Assembly (NCBI GenBank): GCA_015062535.1
Contig: SUUK01000001.1
Coordinates: forward strand, 482,903 to 546,902
Length of the DNA stretch: 64,000 nt
Direction: 5' to 3'
Origin: Alphaproteobacteria bacterium
GTDB lineage: Bacteria; Pseudomonadota; Alphaproteobacteria; RF32; CAG-239
Position 1 is the first letter of the stretch, and every line of letters starts with the position of its first letter. This document shows positions 18,996 through 28,405 of the stretch, piece by piece. The position numbers and the translations under genes are program-made. The notes under the pieces were generated by a model, which saw only the letters and a program-made list of their open reading frames with translations, ran no database searches and was not told the DNA's origin.

Positions 18996-20064
18996 TATAA
19001 ACTCCATTTTTTTCTACATATTCACGCATAATTTTTGCCATTTCACCAATAAGTTTATCTGCACCAAATCTTTCAATTGTTATTTTTTGAGCTCTTTTTG
19101 CTTTTTCTTTTCTCTCATCTTCATGTTCTAAATAATAATTAATAAGTTTAACAAACTCTTCCTCAGATTTATACATAACGATACTATCGCCATAAATTTC
19201 TTCTATTTCCTTAATATAATCAGATATAACAAAAGCCCCGCATGCTGTCGCATCAAAAATTCTATTACTTATATATCCTGCCTCAATCATATCTGCTCTT
19301 GTATCATTTAACACAATATCTGCCGAAGAATAATAATATTTCAAATCTTCATTTAATATTTGATCACCTTTTACAAGCTTTACATCATCACCTTTAAGAA
19401 TTCCATTCCAACCTTTTCCATAAACATCAATATCTATTTTATTTCTAATTGCATACTCAATAGATTTTCTCATAACTCCCGAAGACCAATCATTTCCAAC
19501 AAACAAAATTTTAGTCTTTAGCTCGTCTTTTGGTGCATTATAAAATTTATCAAGCCTTGTAAATTGAGGCATAAAATAAGAATTAAGCCCCATTTTTTTA
19601 TATTCCTTATCCCTTTTTAAAGACCCCGTAAAAATAATATCAGCATTTTTTACTTCACTTATCTTATAAGGCACAGTTTCAAACAAAACCGAAATTCTAT
19701 CCTTATCAATAAAATCATGATAATTAACAAGCTCAAGCTCTGGCCAATTTCTCATATAAAGCTCAAAACCTTGCTTAAAATTTCGATTAGAATAGCTATC
19801 TTCCCAAGTAAATAGCCTTACTTCAAATCCATTTCTTTCTAATTCAACCTTCAAATCATCTGCTAAATATTTTTCACCCAAAGCAAATGTTTTATCATCC
19901 AAATATTTTGTATAAGCAATCGGCAAATTTATTGCTATTCTATTATAATCAAGTAGATAGGGATTTCCAATATTTTCCCTAAAATACCCAAATCCTAGAG
20001 CTCCCAAAAACAAAATACCCAAAACTATAATATAAAACGCTTTTTTCAACACACCTTTCTCCAT
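18988..20064 (-). CDS. Membrane-anchored glycosyltransferase, CgeB/GT4-like
   Basis: 358 residues with an N-terminal membrane helix (FYIIVLGILFLGALGFGYF) and a GT-B-like fold. The C-terminal half carries the signature of the glycosyl-transferase family seen in CgeB-type proteins: ADIVLNDTRADMIEAGYISN, then RIFDATACGAFVISDY and a helical end YYLEHEDERKEKAKRAQ. Before it lies ILFVGNDWSSGVMRKSIEYA, the linker into the second Rossmann domain. The sugar and acceptor are unknown. It forms an overlapping pair with the 18150-18995 gene; no polysaccharide cluster surrounds it. Confidence 0.72.
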   Translation of the reverse strand: MEKGVLKKAFYIIVLGILFLGALGFGYFRENIGNPYLLDYNRIAINLPIAYTKYLDDKTFALGEKYLADDLKVELERNGFEVRLFTWEDSYSNRNFKQGFELYMRNWPELELVNYHDFIDKDRISVLFETVPYKISEVKNADIIFTGSLKRDKEYKKMGLNSYFMPQFTRLDKFYNAPKDELKTKILFVGNDWSSGVMRKSIEYAIRNKIDIDVYGKGWNGILKGDDVKLVKGDQILNEDLKYYYSSADIVLNDTRADMIEAGYISNRIFDATACGAFVISDYIKEIEEIYGDSIVMYKSEEEFVKLINYYLEHEDERKEKAKRAQKITIERFGADKLIGEMAKIMREYVEKNGVYND

Positions 20065-20129
20065 AGAATATTTTTCTAATACTCTATATCATACAAACCC
20101 TCAAGATTTTTTTTATCTTTCCCCCACAT

Positions 20130-21230
20130 TTAGAGCAAAATCTCTTCAATAATTTTATTCATCAACAGCATTCCTCTATCTGTAAGCCAAACACCATCAT
20201 CATTAACATCCATTAACCCCATATTTTTTAATTCCATTATTTTATTATAATCAACTACATCAAAAAGTGCTAATCCCGATGCTTCATAAAAATCTTTTTT
20301 CTTTATCCCCTCTTTTATTCTAAGCCCCATAATAACAAGCTCTTCAGCTCTTTCATAAGCGCTTAAATTACAATCTATTTTTCCATCAACAAGCGCATAT
20401 ATTTTATTATCAACTTTAAGCCTACCATGCGCCCCTTTACCAAGTCCAATATAATCTCCCCCCTGCCAATAAACTAAATTATGAACAGATCTATTATATT
20501 CATCTTTTGCAAAATTAGAAACCTCATATCTTTCAAACCCATTTTGCCTCAAATACTCTACTGTCTTTTCATAAAAACAGGCACTTTTCTCATCTTCTTG
20601 CGCCTTAACATCTTTTTTATGAAAAATAGTCCCTTCTTCAATCATTAATTGATAAAGTGAAATATGTTTAACCCCAAACCCCAACGCCTCATCAATTTCC
20701 TTAAACCACATATCTAAATCATCTTTATCAGACCTACCATAAATAAGATCAATCGAAAATTTATCAAAAATCTCAACTCCAGACTCAATTGCTTTAATTG
20801 CATCATCTCTTGAGTGGGTTCTTCCCAAAAATCTTAAATCCCCTTGATTTAACGACTGCACACCAAGAGATAATCTATTAATTCCAGCCTTATTAAATCC
20901 TACAAACTTTTCTCTATCATAAGTATTAGGATTTGCCTCAATAGAAATTTCTGCCCCATTTTTTATATTATATTTTTTACCAATCTCATTAAGTATCAAA
21001 TAAACTGCTTTATCACTCAATATTGAGGGAGTTCCACCTCCAAAAAATATTGACTTAACATCCCTATTACCACTTAGTTTTGATAAATCATCTAACTCAG
21101 ATATAATCTCTTTTACATACTCATCTTCATTAAAATTTTTAGGTAAAATACCCTTAAAAAAATCACAATAAGGGCATCTACTCTTACAAAATAAAAAATG
21201 AATATATATAGAAAGCTCACGATTTTGCAT
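20130..21230 (-). CDS. hemW: Radical SAM family heme chaperone HemW
   Basis: Formerly annotated as oxygen-independent coproporphyrinogen III oxidase. At 366 residues it has the radical-SAM cluster motif CKSRCPYC (Cys15, Cys19, Cys22), where HemW shows CX3CX2C, then FFGGGTPS, the substrate-like EANP region, SLGVQS, and the HemW C-terminal region. The extra N-terminal Cys of true HemN is absent, which supports HemW, a heme-insertion factor. The ATG at 21230 with TGAGG upstream is preferred over one four codons earlier. Confidence 0.9.
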   Translation of the reverse strand: MQNRELSIYIHFLFCKSRCPYCDFFKGILPKNFNEDEYVKEIISELDDLSKLSGNRDVKSIFFGGGTPSILSDKAVYLILNEIGKKYNIKNGAEISIEANPNTYDREKFVGFNKAGINRLSLGVQSLNQGDLRFLGRTHSRDDAIKAIESGVEIFDKFSIDLIYGRSDKDDLDMWFKEIDEALGFGVKHISLYQLMIEEGTIFHKKDVKAQEDEKSACFYEKTVEYLRQNGFERYEVSNFAKDEYNRSVHNLVYWQGGDYIGLGKGAHGRLKVDNKIYALVDGKIDCNLSAYERAEELVIMGLRIKEGIKKKDFYEASGLALFDVVDYNKIMELKNMGLMDVNDDGVWLTDRGMLLMNKIIEEILL

Positions 21231-21404
21231 AACAAACCTCATAAATTTGCTAAATCTTAAAATAAAAGCAATATATTGTCAAACCAAAAGCTTAAAAATT
21301 TTCTTATCACAAAATTGTGAATTACTTTTTTAGAGCTCTTGAAATTTTAACCTTCATCAGCTAATTTTTTACAAGTCATAATCTTAAACTTAAGGATGGG
21401 AAAT

Positions 21405-22154
21405 ATGCAAAAAGAAAGTATTATTACTATTTTAGCCTCAGTTATTTTGAGTGTTGGAATTTCTGCCGCTGTTACATCATGTGGCAAAAAAGAACCAGTA
21501 GCTACTGCTCCTAGCGCAACAGATTTAGGTACTTCTATTGAAACTTACTTAAAATCAAATCCAAGCATCATTCGTGAAACATTGGAATTGGCTGCTCGTA
21601 AGGAACAAGAAGAAGCTGAAAAACGTATTGCAGAAAACTACAAGAAAAACATTGATGAATTACACAATATTGAAAATTCACCATATGTTGGTCCAAAAGA
21701 TGCAAAAGTTACAATCGTTGAATTCTTTGACTTCAACTGTGGCTACTGCAAACGTTTAGCTCCAGCTTTAATGAAAGTACTTAAAGACAACCCAGATGTT
21801 CGCTTTGTATTCAAACCAGTTGGTTTCTTAGGCCCAACATCTTTAACTGCTGCTAAAGCTGTATTAGCTGCTCATGAACAAGGTAAATTCATTGAACTTT
21901 ATGAAGCTTTGTTATCATTCAATGGCAGAATTACAGACGAAGTTATTGATGAACAAATCACAAAAGTAGGCTTAGATCTTGACGCTACAAAGAAATTGAT
22001 GTCAGACAGCAAAATTACTAAAAAGTTTGAAGATATCGCTCAATTGTCTAGAAAAGTAGAAGTTCGTGGTGTTCCAACATTAATCATCAACGGCGCTCCA
22101 CTTCGTACAATTGATGCAGGTCCAATTCAATCTGCAATCGATAACTTAAAGTAA
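21405..22154 (+). CDS. DsbA-family thiol:disulfide oxidoreductase, probable lipoprotein
   Basis: Periplasmic thioredoxin-fold enzyme of the DsbA/BdbD group, 249 residues. An N-terminal hydrophobic segment ends in AVTSC, a plausible lipobox with Cys26. A helical spacer with KEQEEAEKRIAENYKK follows, then the thioredoxin fold with the active site CGYC at 112-115 and the cis-Pro loop RGVPTLI near 221. A helix-rich dimerisation arm before the fold, as here, is typical of the ScsC/BdbD-like subgroup. The start with TAAGG upstream is preferred to one three codons earlier. Likely promotes or isomerises disulfides; the Cys-rich exported protein at 3167-5671 is an obvious kind of client. Confidence 0.85.
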   Translation: MQKESIITILASVILSVGISAAVTSCGKKEPVATAPSATDLGTSIETYLKSNPSIIRETLELAARKEQEEAEKRIAENYKKNIDELHNIENSPYVGPKDAKVTIVEFFDFNCGYCKRLAPALMKVLKDNPDVRFVFKPVGFLGPTSLTAAKAVLAAHEQGKFIELYEALLSFNGRITDEVIDEQITKVGLDLDATKKLMSDSKITKKFEDIAQLSRKVEVRGVPTLIINGAPLRTIDAGPIQSAIDNLK

Positions 22155-22170
22155 TACTTTTAAGTAACAA

Positions 22171-22206
22171 AAAAAAGAGGCTTTTTTCAAAGCCTCTTTT
22201 TTTATC
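22171..22206. terminator. Bidirectional terminator between dsbA-like gene and pheA
   Basis: A 12-bp stem, AAAAGAGGCTTT with AAAGCCTCTTTT, around a four-base loop, flanked by A and T runs between two convergent stop codons. Confidence 0.87.
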
Positions 22207-22213
22207 TAATCAA

Positions 22214-23035
22214 CTAACCTTTTCTTTTATATGTTCCAAGCCAAAGCACCATTTCTGAATAAAACTCAAGTTCTGCAATAGCATTCTTATAGCCTTCAGT
22301 TTCAGGATGTGCCTCAATTTCAATATAAAACTGAGCAGACACAAAGTTTCCACCCACAACATAGCTTTCAATTTTATTTAAGTTTAATCCATTTGTTGCA
22401 AAACCGCCCAATGCTTTATAAAGCGCCGCAGGAATATGCTTAACCTTAAACATCAAAGAAGTCACAAACTTCCCACCATCATTATAAGGCATAGACCTAT
22501 CTTTACTCATAATTAAAAATCGAGTAGTATTTGTATTATCATTTTCAATATTAGATTGAAGTATCTTTAATCCATAAATCTCTGCCGCCAATTTAGAAGC
22601 AATCGCCGCTCTTGTTTTATCTTGCATTTCAACGATTCGCTCGCAACTTTTAGCTGTATCAATTCGAGATAAAGCCTTAATTGAATGCTTTTTCAAAAAT
22701 TCAGAACATTGAGCCAAAGCTTGAGGGTGTGAAGCCGCCGCTTCAATATCAGAAAGCTCAGCCTCAGGCAAAGCCAATAATTGATGCTCAACTCTTAAAA
22801 AATATTCTCCAACAATCACCAAATTTGTTTGAGGCAACAAAAAATGTACGTCACTAACTCTTCCTGCATTAGAATTTTCAACAGGAATTACAGCAAAATC
22901 AGCTTCACCATTTTCAACCAACTCCATCGCTTGTTCAAAACTATCAGAAGCCAAATAGCAAGCATCTTTAAACAATTCCATACAAGCAATATGCGAATAT
23001 GCTCCTTTTGCACCTTGAAACGTAATTTTTTGCAT
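22214..23035 (-). CDS. pheA: Prephenate dehydratase
   Basis: Converts prephenate to phenylpyruvate in phenylalanine synthesis. At 273 residues it is the monofunctional type without chorismate mutase. Seen: FQGAKGAYSH at the N-terminus, the catalytic-site VENSNAGRVSD, the TRFLIMS motif (Thr-Arg-Phe) and a C-terminal ACT domain for Phe feedback (SLMFKVKHIPAALYKALGG, then NLNKIES). AAGGAAAA precedes the ATG. No other aromatic-pathway gene is nearby. Confidence 0.95.
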   Translation of the reverse strand: MQKITFQGAKGAYSHIACMELFKDACYLASDSFEQAMELVENGEADFAVIPVENSNAGRVSDVHFLLPQTNLVIVGEYFLRVEHQLLALPEAELSDIEAAASHPQALAQCSEFLKKHSIKALSRIDTAKSCERIVEMQDKTRAAIASKLAAEIYGLKILQSNIENDNTNTTRFLIMSKDRSMPYNDGGKFVTSLMFKVKHIPAALYKALGGFATNGLNLNKIESYVVGGNFVSAQFYIEIEAHPETEGYKNAIAELEFYSEMVLWLGTYKRKG

Positions 23036-23111
23036 TATTTTTTCCTTAAAAATTTAATTGCACTGAAATAGAAAAAATAATAACAAAACCCCATAATGTC
23101 AACTTAAAAAA

Positions 23112-24350
23112 CTATCGCTTAAATCTACCTTTAAATATCCTTGCTGTTATACTTTCCTTAACAGCCCCATCTTCTTTTTCTTTTGCCTTCTTCTTATAGC
23201 TAATTAATTCAAGCATTTTTCTAATTTTCTGTTTCCTAGAATCATCTATAATTTCCCAATCATTTGGCAAAATTTCACACCCTTTTTCTAAAAGCATATA
23301 GCATAATTCATCATCATCTTTATATAAAGCATAACCCAATGCATTTTGTTCTTCATCAAAAGCCCCTTCATGTACCACATTAACATCTGCCCCTTGTTCA
23401 ATTAATTTCTTTGCAACCTTTTTTTGAATAGGACCATCTCCAACAGCACACAACAACGGAGTATCACCACGACTATTTTTTTTATTAACATCAGCTCCTT
23501 TTATTATCATCATAACAATATCATTCTCATCAACATTTCTTTCAATAGCTGTTGTTAATATTGGCTCACCTTTTATTAATCCCAAATTAGGATTTGCCCC
23601 ATTTTCAAGTAACACTTTAACTGCACCTTTTTCATGAAAAGGAGCTCTATCAATTAGAAAACTTAAAGGTGTTACACCATATTTTGAAATACAATTAACA
23701 TCTCCCCCTTTATCAATAACTTTACACAAAATCTTTTCATCTTTAGTTGCAAAAAAAACTGCATTCATTCCATATTCATCAACTGCTTTAATATCAATAC
23801 CTTCATCAATTAAATATTCTGCCACCTCAACTGCATCTTTATATTCTTTCATCGTCTTAAATGAAAAACAACTGCACTCAAGCACTTCCATAAGCAAATT
23901 TCTATCATGAGAAGATTTTGTATTTATATCATATTTTTCTAGCAAAATTTTAAGAGCTTCTAAGTCAAAATTACAAACAGCAATACTCAAAGCATTATCA
24001 AAACCTCTATCTTTAGCCTTTTTAGTTTCAATTTTACCTCCATTATCTCTTAAATATTTAATTAAATCATATCGTCCTTCAAAATCATCTTCTGCTTTTC
24101 TCTTACATAACGAACAAAGCAAATTAAATCCATTATTTTCATCTATAACAGAGTTAACATCAACACCTTTGCTCAATAAATACTCTAACGTTTTTACATC
24201 GCAAACATTATAAAGAGGCTTTCTTTTTTGATTATCTAAAGCATTCAAATCTGCCCCCAAAACCAAAAGCATTTCAATCTTTGGAATATCCCCTTTTTCA
24301 ATATACTCATATAATTGATTATCTAAAATTTTTTGATCTTCTGTTTGCAT
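23112..24350 (-). CDS. Ankyrin-repeat protein
   Basis: 412 residues, about ten ankyrin repeats of uneven quality, with clear ones at GGDVNCISKYGVTPLSFLID and GADVNKKNSRGDTPLLCAV. The C-terminal 40 residues are basic (KKKAKEKEDGAVKESI). The first 30 residues are almost identical to those of the neighbouring gene (EDQKILDNQLYEYIEKGDIPK), while the rest differs, so the pair arose by duplication followed by replacement or fast divergence of the repeats. It starts 11 bases after that gene; AAGGAAT is the ribosome site. Binding partner unknown. Confidence 0.88.
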   Translation of the reverse strand: MQTEDQKILDNQLYEYIEKGDIPKIEMLLVLGADLNALDNQKRKPLYNVCDVKTLEYLLSKGVDVNSVIDENNGFNLLCSLCKRKAEDDFEGRYDLIKYLRDNGGKIETKKAKDRGFDNALSIAVCNFDLEALKILLEKYDINTKSSHDRNLLMEVLECSCFSFKTMKEYKDAVEVAEYLIDEGIDIKAVDEYGMNAVFFATKDEKILCKVIDKGGDVNCISKYGVTPLSFLIDRAPFHEKGAVKVLLENGANPNLGLIKGEPILTTAIERNVDENDIVMMIIKGADVNKKNSRGDTPLLCAVGDGPIQKKVAKKLIEQGADVNVVHEGAFDEEQNALGYALYKDDDELCYMLLEKGCEILPNDWEIIDDSRKQKIRKMLELISYKKKAKEKEDGAVKESITARIFKGRFKR

Positions 24351-24361
24351 TAATTTATTCC

Positions 24362-25588
24362 TTATAATCCCAATTCTCTTTTAACGCCAATAAGCATTTT
24401 TTGAAAAGTACTTCTTTTTTTCTGTCCTAGATTACTTTTAGCTTCTTTTTTATTCTCTACAATATTTTGAGCCTTAAAAATATATTCTCTTACTCTATAT
24501 GCGCTATAGTTTTCTAAAATTTTTTCTTTATCAATTTCTAAACCTTTTTCAAATAGTTTCACATATACACTCAAATCTTTATCGTACTTGCTTTCAACAA
24601 CATAATCTAAAACACCTTTTCCCTCATCATCTGTGGCATTTATATCATCACTTTTCTCAATTAAATTAAAAATCGATTCTTTATCAAAACACGAAACCAT
24701 ATGTCCTTCTTTTCCAATCATCAACATCAACGGAGTTTGCCCTTTATCATTTTTTTCATTAACATCACACCCTTTATCTATAAGATAATTTGCAATATCT
24801 TTATTTCCAAATCTCGATATTACATATGTTAAAAACGTATCTCCATTATATTTACTATTTATATATTTAAACCCGTTATCAAATATCAACTTTACATTTG
24901 TCAAATCAGCTTTATTTTCATCCAACAAATGTCTAAACAAATCCACTCCTTCATTATTAACAACATTTACATCCGCACCATATTCAATTAGCCTTTCCAT
25001 CAAATCATCTTTTCCTGAAAAACAAACAGCATCCATCAATGGTGTATTACCTTTATTATTTTTTATATTAACATCAGCTCCTTTTTCTACCAAATACTTT
25101 ACCATTTCTATTCTACTTTCCCATAAATGTTCTTCAACACATTTATGTAACAATGTCCGTCCATATAGATTAGTTTCATTTACATTAATACCCTCTTCAA
25201 CTAAGAGTTTAAGCGCATCAAGATTGTTCTGTCTAACTGCGAAATAAGCAATTGTTTCGCCAACATCATTTTTTCTATGAACATCAACTAATTTATTATC
25301 AATCATATATTTCATAAGCTTAGTATTTTTAGGATCTTTTTGTCTCCAAATTAAATGATAAAATAAATCAATTCCCCTTGCATCAACCTCTTCAATATTG
25401 GCCCCTTTTTCTATCAAAAATTTAAGGGTTTCAACATCTCTAACGCTATTAACCGCAGTCATTCCTTTATCATTGAAAGAATTCATATCTGCCCCCAAAA
25501 GCAAAAGCATTTCAACCTTTGGAATAACCCCTTTTTCAATATATTCATATAATTGATTATCTAAAATCTTTTGATCTTCTGCTCGCAT
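24362..25588 (-). CDS. Ankyrin-repeat protein, tandem paralogue
   Basis: 408 residues from the ATG at 25588 (AAAGGG ten bases upstream; a GTG three codons earlier is less likely). The N-terminal AEDQKILDNQLYEYIEKG is shared with the next gene. About ten ankyrin repeats follow, for example YGRTLLHKCVEEHLWES and GNTPLMDAVCFSGKDDL; the C-terminus is basic. It leads a two-gene ankyrin unit. This N-terminus differs from the MSENILEKQL type of the 38-54 kb genes but has the same layout: a short helical head, then LLLLGADMNS. Confidence 0.88.
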   Translation of the reverse strand: MRAEDQKILDNQLYEYIEKGVIPKVEMLLLLGADMNSFNDKGMTAVNSVRDVETLKFLIEKGANIEEVDARGIDLFYHLIWRQKDPKNTKLMKYMIDNKLVDVHRKNDVGETIAYFAVRQNNLDALKLLVEEGINVNETNLYGRTLLHKCVEEHLWESRIEMVKYLVEKGADVNIKNNKGNTPLMDAVCFSGKDDLMERLIEYGADVNVVNNEGVDLFRHLLDENKADLTNVKLIFDNGFKYINSKYNGDTFLTYVISRFGNKDIANYLIDKGCDVNEKNDKGQTPLMLMIGKEGHMVSCFDKESIFNLIEKSDDINATDDEGKGVLDYVVESKYDKDLSVYVKLFEKGLEIDKEKILENYSAYRVREYIFKAQNIVENKKEAKSNLGQKKRSTFQKMLIGVKRELGL

Positions 25589-25649
25589 TCTATGCACCCT
25601 TTATTATCACCCATAATGCATAGTAACATATTTTACAGTCTTATTCAAC

Positions 25650-25680
25650 AAAAAAAAGCTCTTAAATACTTAAGAGCTCT
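25650..25680 (-). terminator. Terminator of tRNA-Leu
   Basis: A 9-bp stem, AGCTCTTAA with TTAAGAGCT, and loop ATAC; on the minus strand it is followed by eight T and lies 8 bases after the tRNA CCA end. Confidence 0.82.
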
Positions 25681-25687
25681 ATCATAT

Positions 25688-25773
25688 TGGTAGGGGTGGT
25701 CGGACTCGAACCGACACGACTTGTGGTCACAAGATTTTGAGTCTAGCGCGTCTACCAGTTCCGCCACACCCCC
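25688..25773 (-). tRNA. tRNA-Leu (anticodon CAA)
   Basis: Class II tRNA read on the minus strand, including an encoded CCA end (25690-25688). The acceptor stem GGGGGTG pairs with CACCCCT (first pair G-U), the discriminator is A, the D arm has GCG/CGC, the loop CTCAAAA gives anticodon CAA, a long variable arm follows, and the T arm is GTCGG-TTCGAGT-CCGAC. The anticodon stem CTAGA/TCTTG has a U-U mismatch at the second pair. CAA decodes UUG. Confidence 0.93.
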
Positions 25774-25927
25774 ATAATCTGTACTAGAAAAGTTGTTTAT
25801 AATATATTTTTTTAATCGTCAATAGTTTTTTTTATTTTTTTTATTATAAAAGTATAGAAGAATTTGTTTTTATATGTTATAAATAATCTACTTTATACAA
25901 AATAAAGCCAAACAAAAGGATATCGCC

Positions 25928-27460
25928 GTGGAAAGCATTGAACTAAACGCTCTAAATTTTCTAAAAAACAAAGAATACGAAAAAGCAGCAAAGCTTTACT
26001 TAAAGCTCGCTTTAGATAATCCCACATCAGAAAAATATTTAATCACCGCTGCCAATTGCTACGATTCTCTTGGCGATAAAAAAACAGCTAAAAATCTTTA
26101 CAAAAAAGCCCTTTCAATAAACCCCACTTCAACAACAGCTCTACTAAATTTATCAACAATCTACTACGAAGTAAAAAAGTACGAAAAAGCCGTATATTGT
26201 GCCAATAAAGTCCTAGAGCTAAATGCCAATAATTTCTCAGCGCTATTAAATTTAGGCAATTCCTATTATGCCAATAAAGAATATAAAGAAGCTCTTAGTT
26301 TTTATGAAAAGTTATATGAACTAAACCCTAAATCATACAATGCAATCGCTAACATAGCTAACACATGCTACAACTTAGGGCAATTCATTCGTGCAATTGA
26401 ATTTGCAAAAATTGCCATAGATATGCGCCCCAATAGTGTAGAACCATATATCGTAGCTGGCAATGCTTATGCCGAACTCCTAAAAAAGGATGATGCCGCA
26501 ATCTTATTAAAAAAAGCCTCTACAATTGCCCCAAATTCAGAATGGGTATGCAACTCAATTGCTAACTTATTTATGAAAATGGGTAACTACAAGCAAGGTC
26601 TACATTATGCATGGCGCCTATTCTTTTTGAAAAACTATCAAGCATCATCTGATGACCATATAAACTTTGGCTACTTTCTTTATGAAGCCCATGATGAAAA
26701 TCATCATGATCTTGTCCAAAATTATATTGAACTATGGAAAAATCATTTTCCAGACAACCCTATCGTTCATCATCTCTGTTCTGCTCTAAGCAACACACAA
26801 GATGTTATCACTTCAGACTTAAGCTACATAAAATCCCTATTTGATGGCTTTGCTTATTCTTTTGATAATATTCTAACAGAACTTGGTTATAGCGTTCCAG
26901 AAACAATAGCTGAATTCTTAAAAACCAACCTCAAAACCAAATTATTTAAAAAACAACAAATTCTAGATATTGGTTGCGGAACAGGTTTATGTACAGAAGA
27001 ACTAAAAAAATATTTTCCAAATGAAGAATACTATGGTGTAGACATTTCAGAAAAAATGCTTTCCGAAGCCGGTAAAAAAAGCATCTACAAAGAACTATAT
27101 GCAGATGATATTTTAACCTTCTTAAAAGAAACCACCTCAACCTATAATGTTATAGTTGCAGGTGATGTTTTAACCTATATGGGAGATTTAAAACCTCTAA
27201 CAAGGCTTTTAACCAAAACTATTAATATTAATGGCTATTTCTGTTTTTCAATCTCTAAAAACACCATAAACAAAAATGAGTATCACCTAACCCCGTCAGG
27301 GCGTTTCGTGCACAATATCTCATACGTAATGCGCCAATTAAAACATTGCGGTTTTGAGGTTGTAAAAATAGAAGAAAAAGTTCTCCGTAAAGAAGGTGGA
27401 AAAGATGTTCTTGGCTATGTTGTACTAGCAAGAAAAGATCTTGAAGTTATTTTTGAATAA
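25928..27460 (+). CDS. TPR-repeat protein fused to a SAM-dependent methyltransferase
   Basis: 510 residues starting at GTG with AAAGGA upstream. Residues about 5-240 are tetratricopeptide repeats (for example NPTSTTALLNLSTIYYEVKK and SFYEKLYELNPKSYNAIANI). The C-terminal part is a class I methyltransferase: motif I ILDIGCGTG near 344-352, acidic YYGVDIS about 20 residues later, and motif IV-like VIVAGDVLTYMGD. Such TPR-methyltransferase fusions occur in proteobacteria; the substrate is unknown. It is transcribed alone after the tRNA and converges with the gene at 27466. Confidence 0.82.
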   Translation: MESIELNALNFLKNKEYEKAAKLYLKLALDNPTSEKYLITAANCYDSLGDKKTAKNLYKKALSINPTSTTALLNLSTIYYEVKKYEKAVYCANKVLELNANNFSALLNLGNSYYANKEYKEALSFYEKLYELNPKSYNAIANIANTCYNLGQFIRAIEFAKIAIDMRPNSVEPYIVAGNAYAELLKKDDAAILLKKASTIAPNSEWVCNSIANLFMKMGNYKQGLHYAWRLFFLKNYQASSDDHINFGYFLYEAHDENHHDLVQNYIELWKNHFPDNPIVHHLCSALSNTQDVITSDLSYIKSLFDGFAYSFDNILTELGYSVPETIAEFLKTNLKTKLFKKQQILDIGCGTGLCTEELKKYFPNEEYYGVDISEKMLSEAGKKSIYKELYADDILTFLKETTSTYNVIVAGDVLTYMGDLKPLTRLLTKTININGYFCFSISKNTINKNEYHLTPSGRFVHNISYVMRQLKHCGFEVVKIEEKVLRKEGGKDVLGYVVLARKDLEVIFE

Positions 27461-27465
27461 CTTTA

Positions 27466-28191
27466 TTAACGCCCCCCTCTACCAGGGTGATTATGATGAC
27501 GCCCCCCGCCAAAAATTTCTTTAATTTCTCTAACAGTACGTTTAACTTCTCGAACAGTGCGACCTGCCTCATGAACTACATCACCAACTTCATGAACTAC
27601 ATCGCCAACTTCATGAACTACATCACCAACAGTTGGACCTCCATAACCATAGCCATAAGAACTATGAGGACCATAAACAAAACGACCTCTTGCATCATAC
27701 ATATCTTTGTGTTTACGACATTTTTCCCTAGCATAATTTATATTAACAGTACGAATAGCTCCTCGATTATATTCCATATCTTTAGGTAAATAAACCACAT
27801 TAGGTGGAATCCTATAGTCATTACTAGGTCTCACATATGCACCTTCATAAATACTATTAGGAGGAAGCATTCGAGATAGATGGTTATCTCTTCTTAAATT
27901 ATTATTATAAGCATATTCTTCTTGAGGAGAAGCAAAACGAACATATTCCTGACCTGCACCACTATACATAGCCTCAGCTTCTTCAAAAGAAATCGTACTA
28001 ACATTCTCACTAGGACGATTATTTTCTTGGTAATATTCAGTTCTCTCACCTTCACTATCTGCTTTTTCAGCAGTTTTAGCTTGAGCAGGACTACCACTTA
28101 AAGTAACCCCCATAACTAAAAGAGCAGTCTTAAACTTATTTAAGATTCTACTTCTATCCATTTTCATGTCTTTTTTATCATTTTCTGACAT
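27466..28191 (-). CDS. Unknown exported or membrane-tethered protein with VVHE repeats
   Basis: Not recognised. 241 residues. After a charged start there is one hydrophobic segment ending in AQA (FKTALLVMGVTLSGSPAQA), probably a signal peptide. The middle is rich in Asn, Arg and Tyr. Near the C-terminus GDVVHEV is repeated three times in a row (7-residue period), followed by heptad-like REVKRTVREIKEIF and a Gly/His/Arg tail. The repeats are encoded by a 21-bp direct repeat. GAGGAG eight bases before the ATG supports the start. Confidence 0.65.
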   Translation of the reverse strand: MSENDKKDMKMDRSRILNKFKTALLVMGVTLSGSPAQAKTAEKADSEGERTEYYQENNRPSENVSTISFEEAEAMYSGAGQEYVRFASPQEEYAYNNNLRRDNHLSRMLPPNSIYEGAYVRPSNDYRIPPNVVYLPKDMEYNRGAIRTVNINYAREKCRKHKDMYDARGRFVYGPHSSYGYGYGGPTVGDVVHEVGDVVHEVGDVVHEAGRTVREVKRTVREIKEIFGGGRHHNHPGRGGR

Positions 28192-28405
28192 TTCTTTTCT
28201 CCTCTTTTAGTTTCCTATAACAATATAATATCATAAAAAACAACACTCTGCAACAAAAAAAAAGAACAACAAAATTATACCCCATAATCTCCTACACATC
28301 ATCTAGACATTTCAAGTCTTTTAAAAAAATTATGAAAAAGTTAACCTTTTTTATGTATAAATAACCTATAAATTTTTTAATAATCATAGCAAAAAAAGAG
28401 AAACA

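Noticed and set aside
27570..27635. CRISPR-like array
   Set aside because: The 21-bp units are directly adjacent with no spacers and lie in frame inside a coding region.
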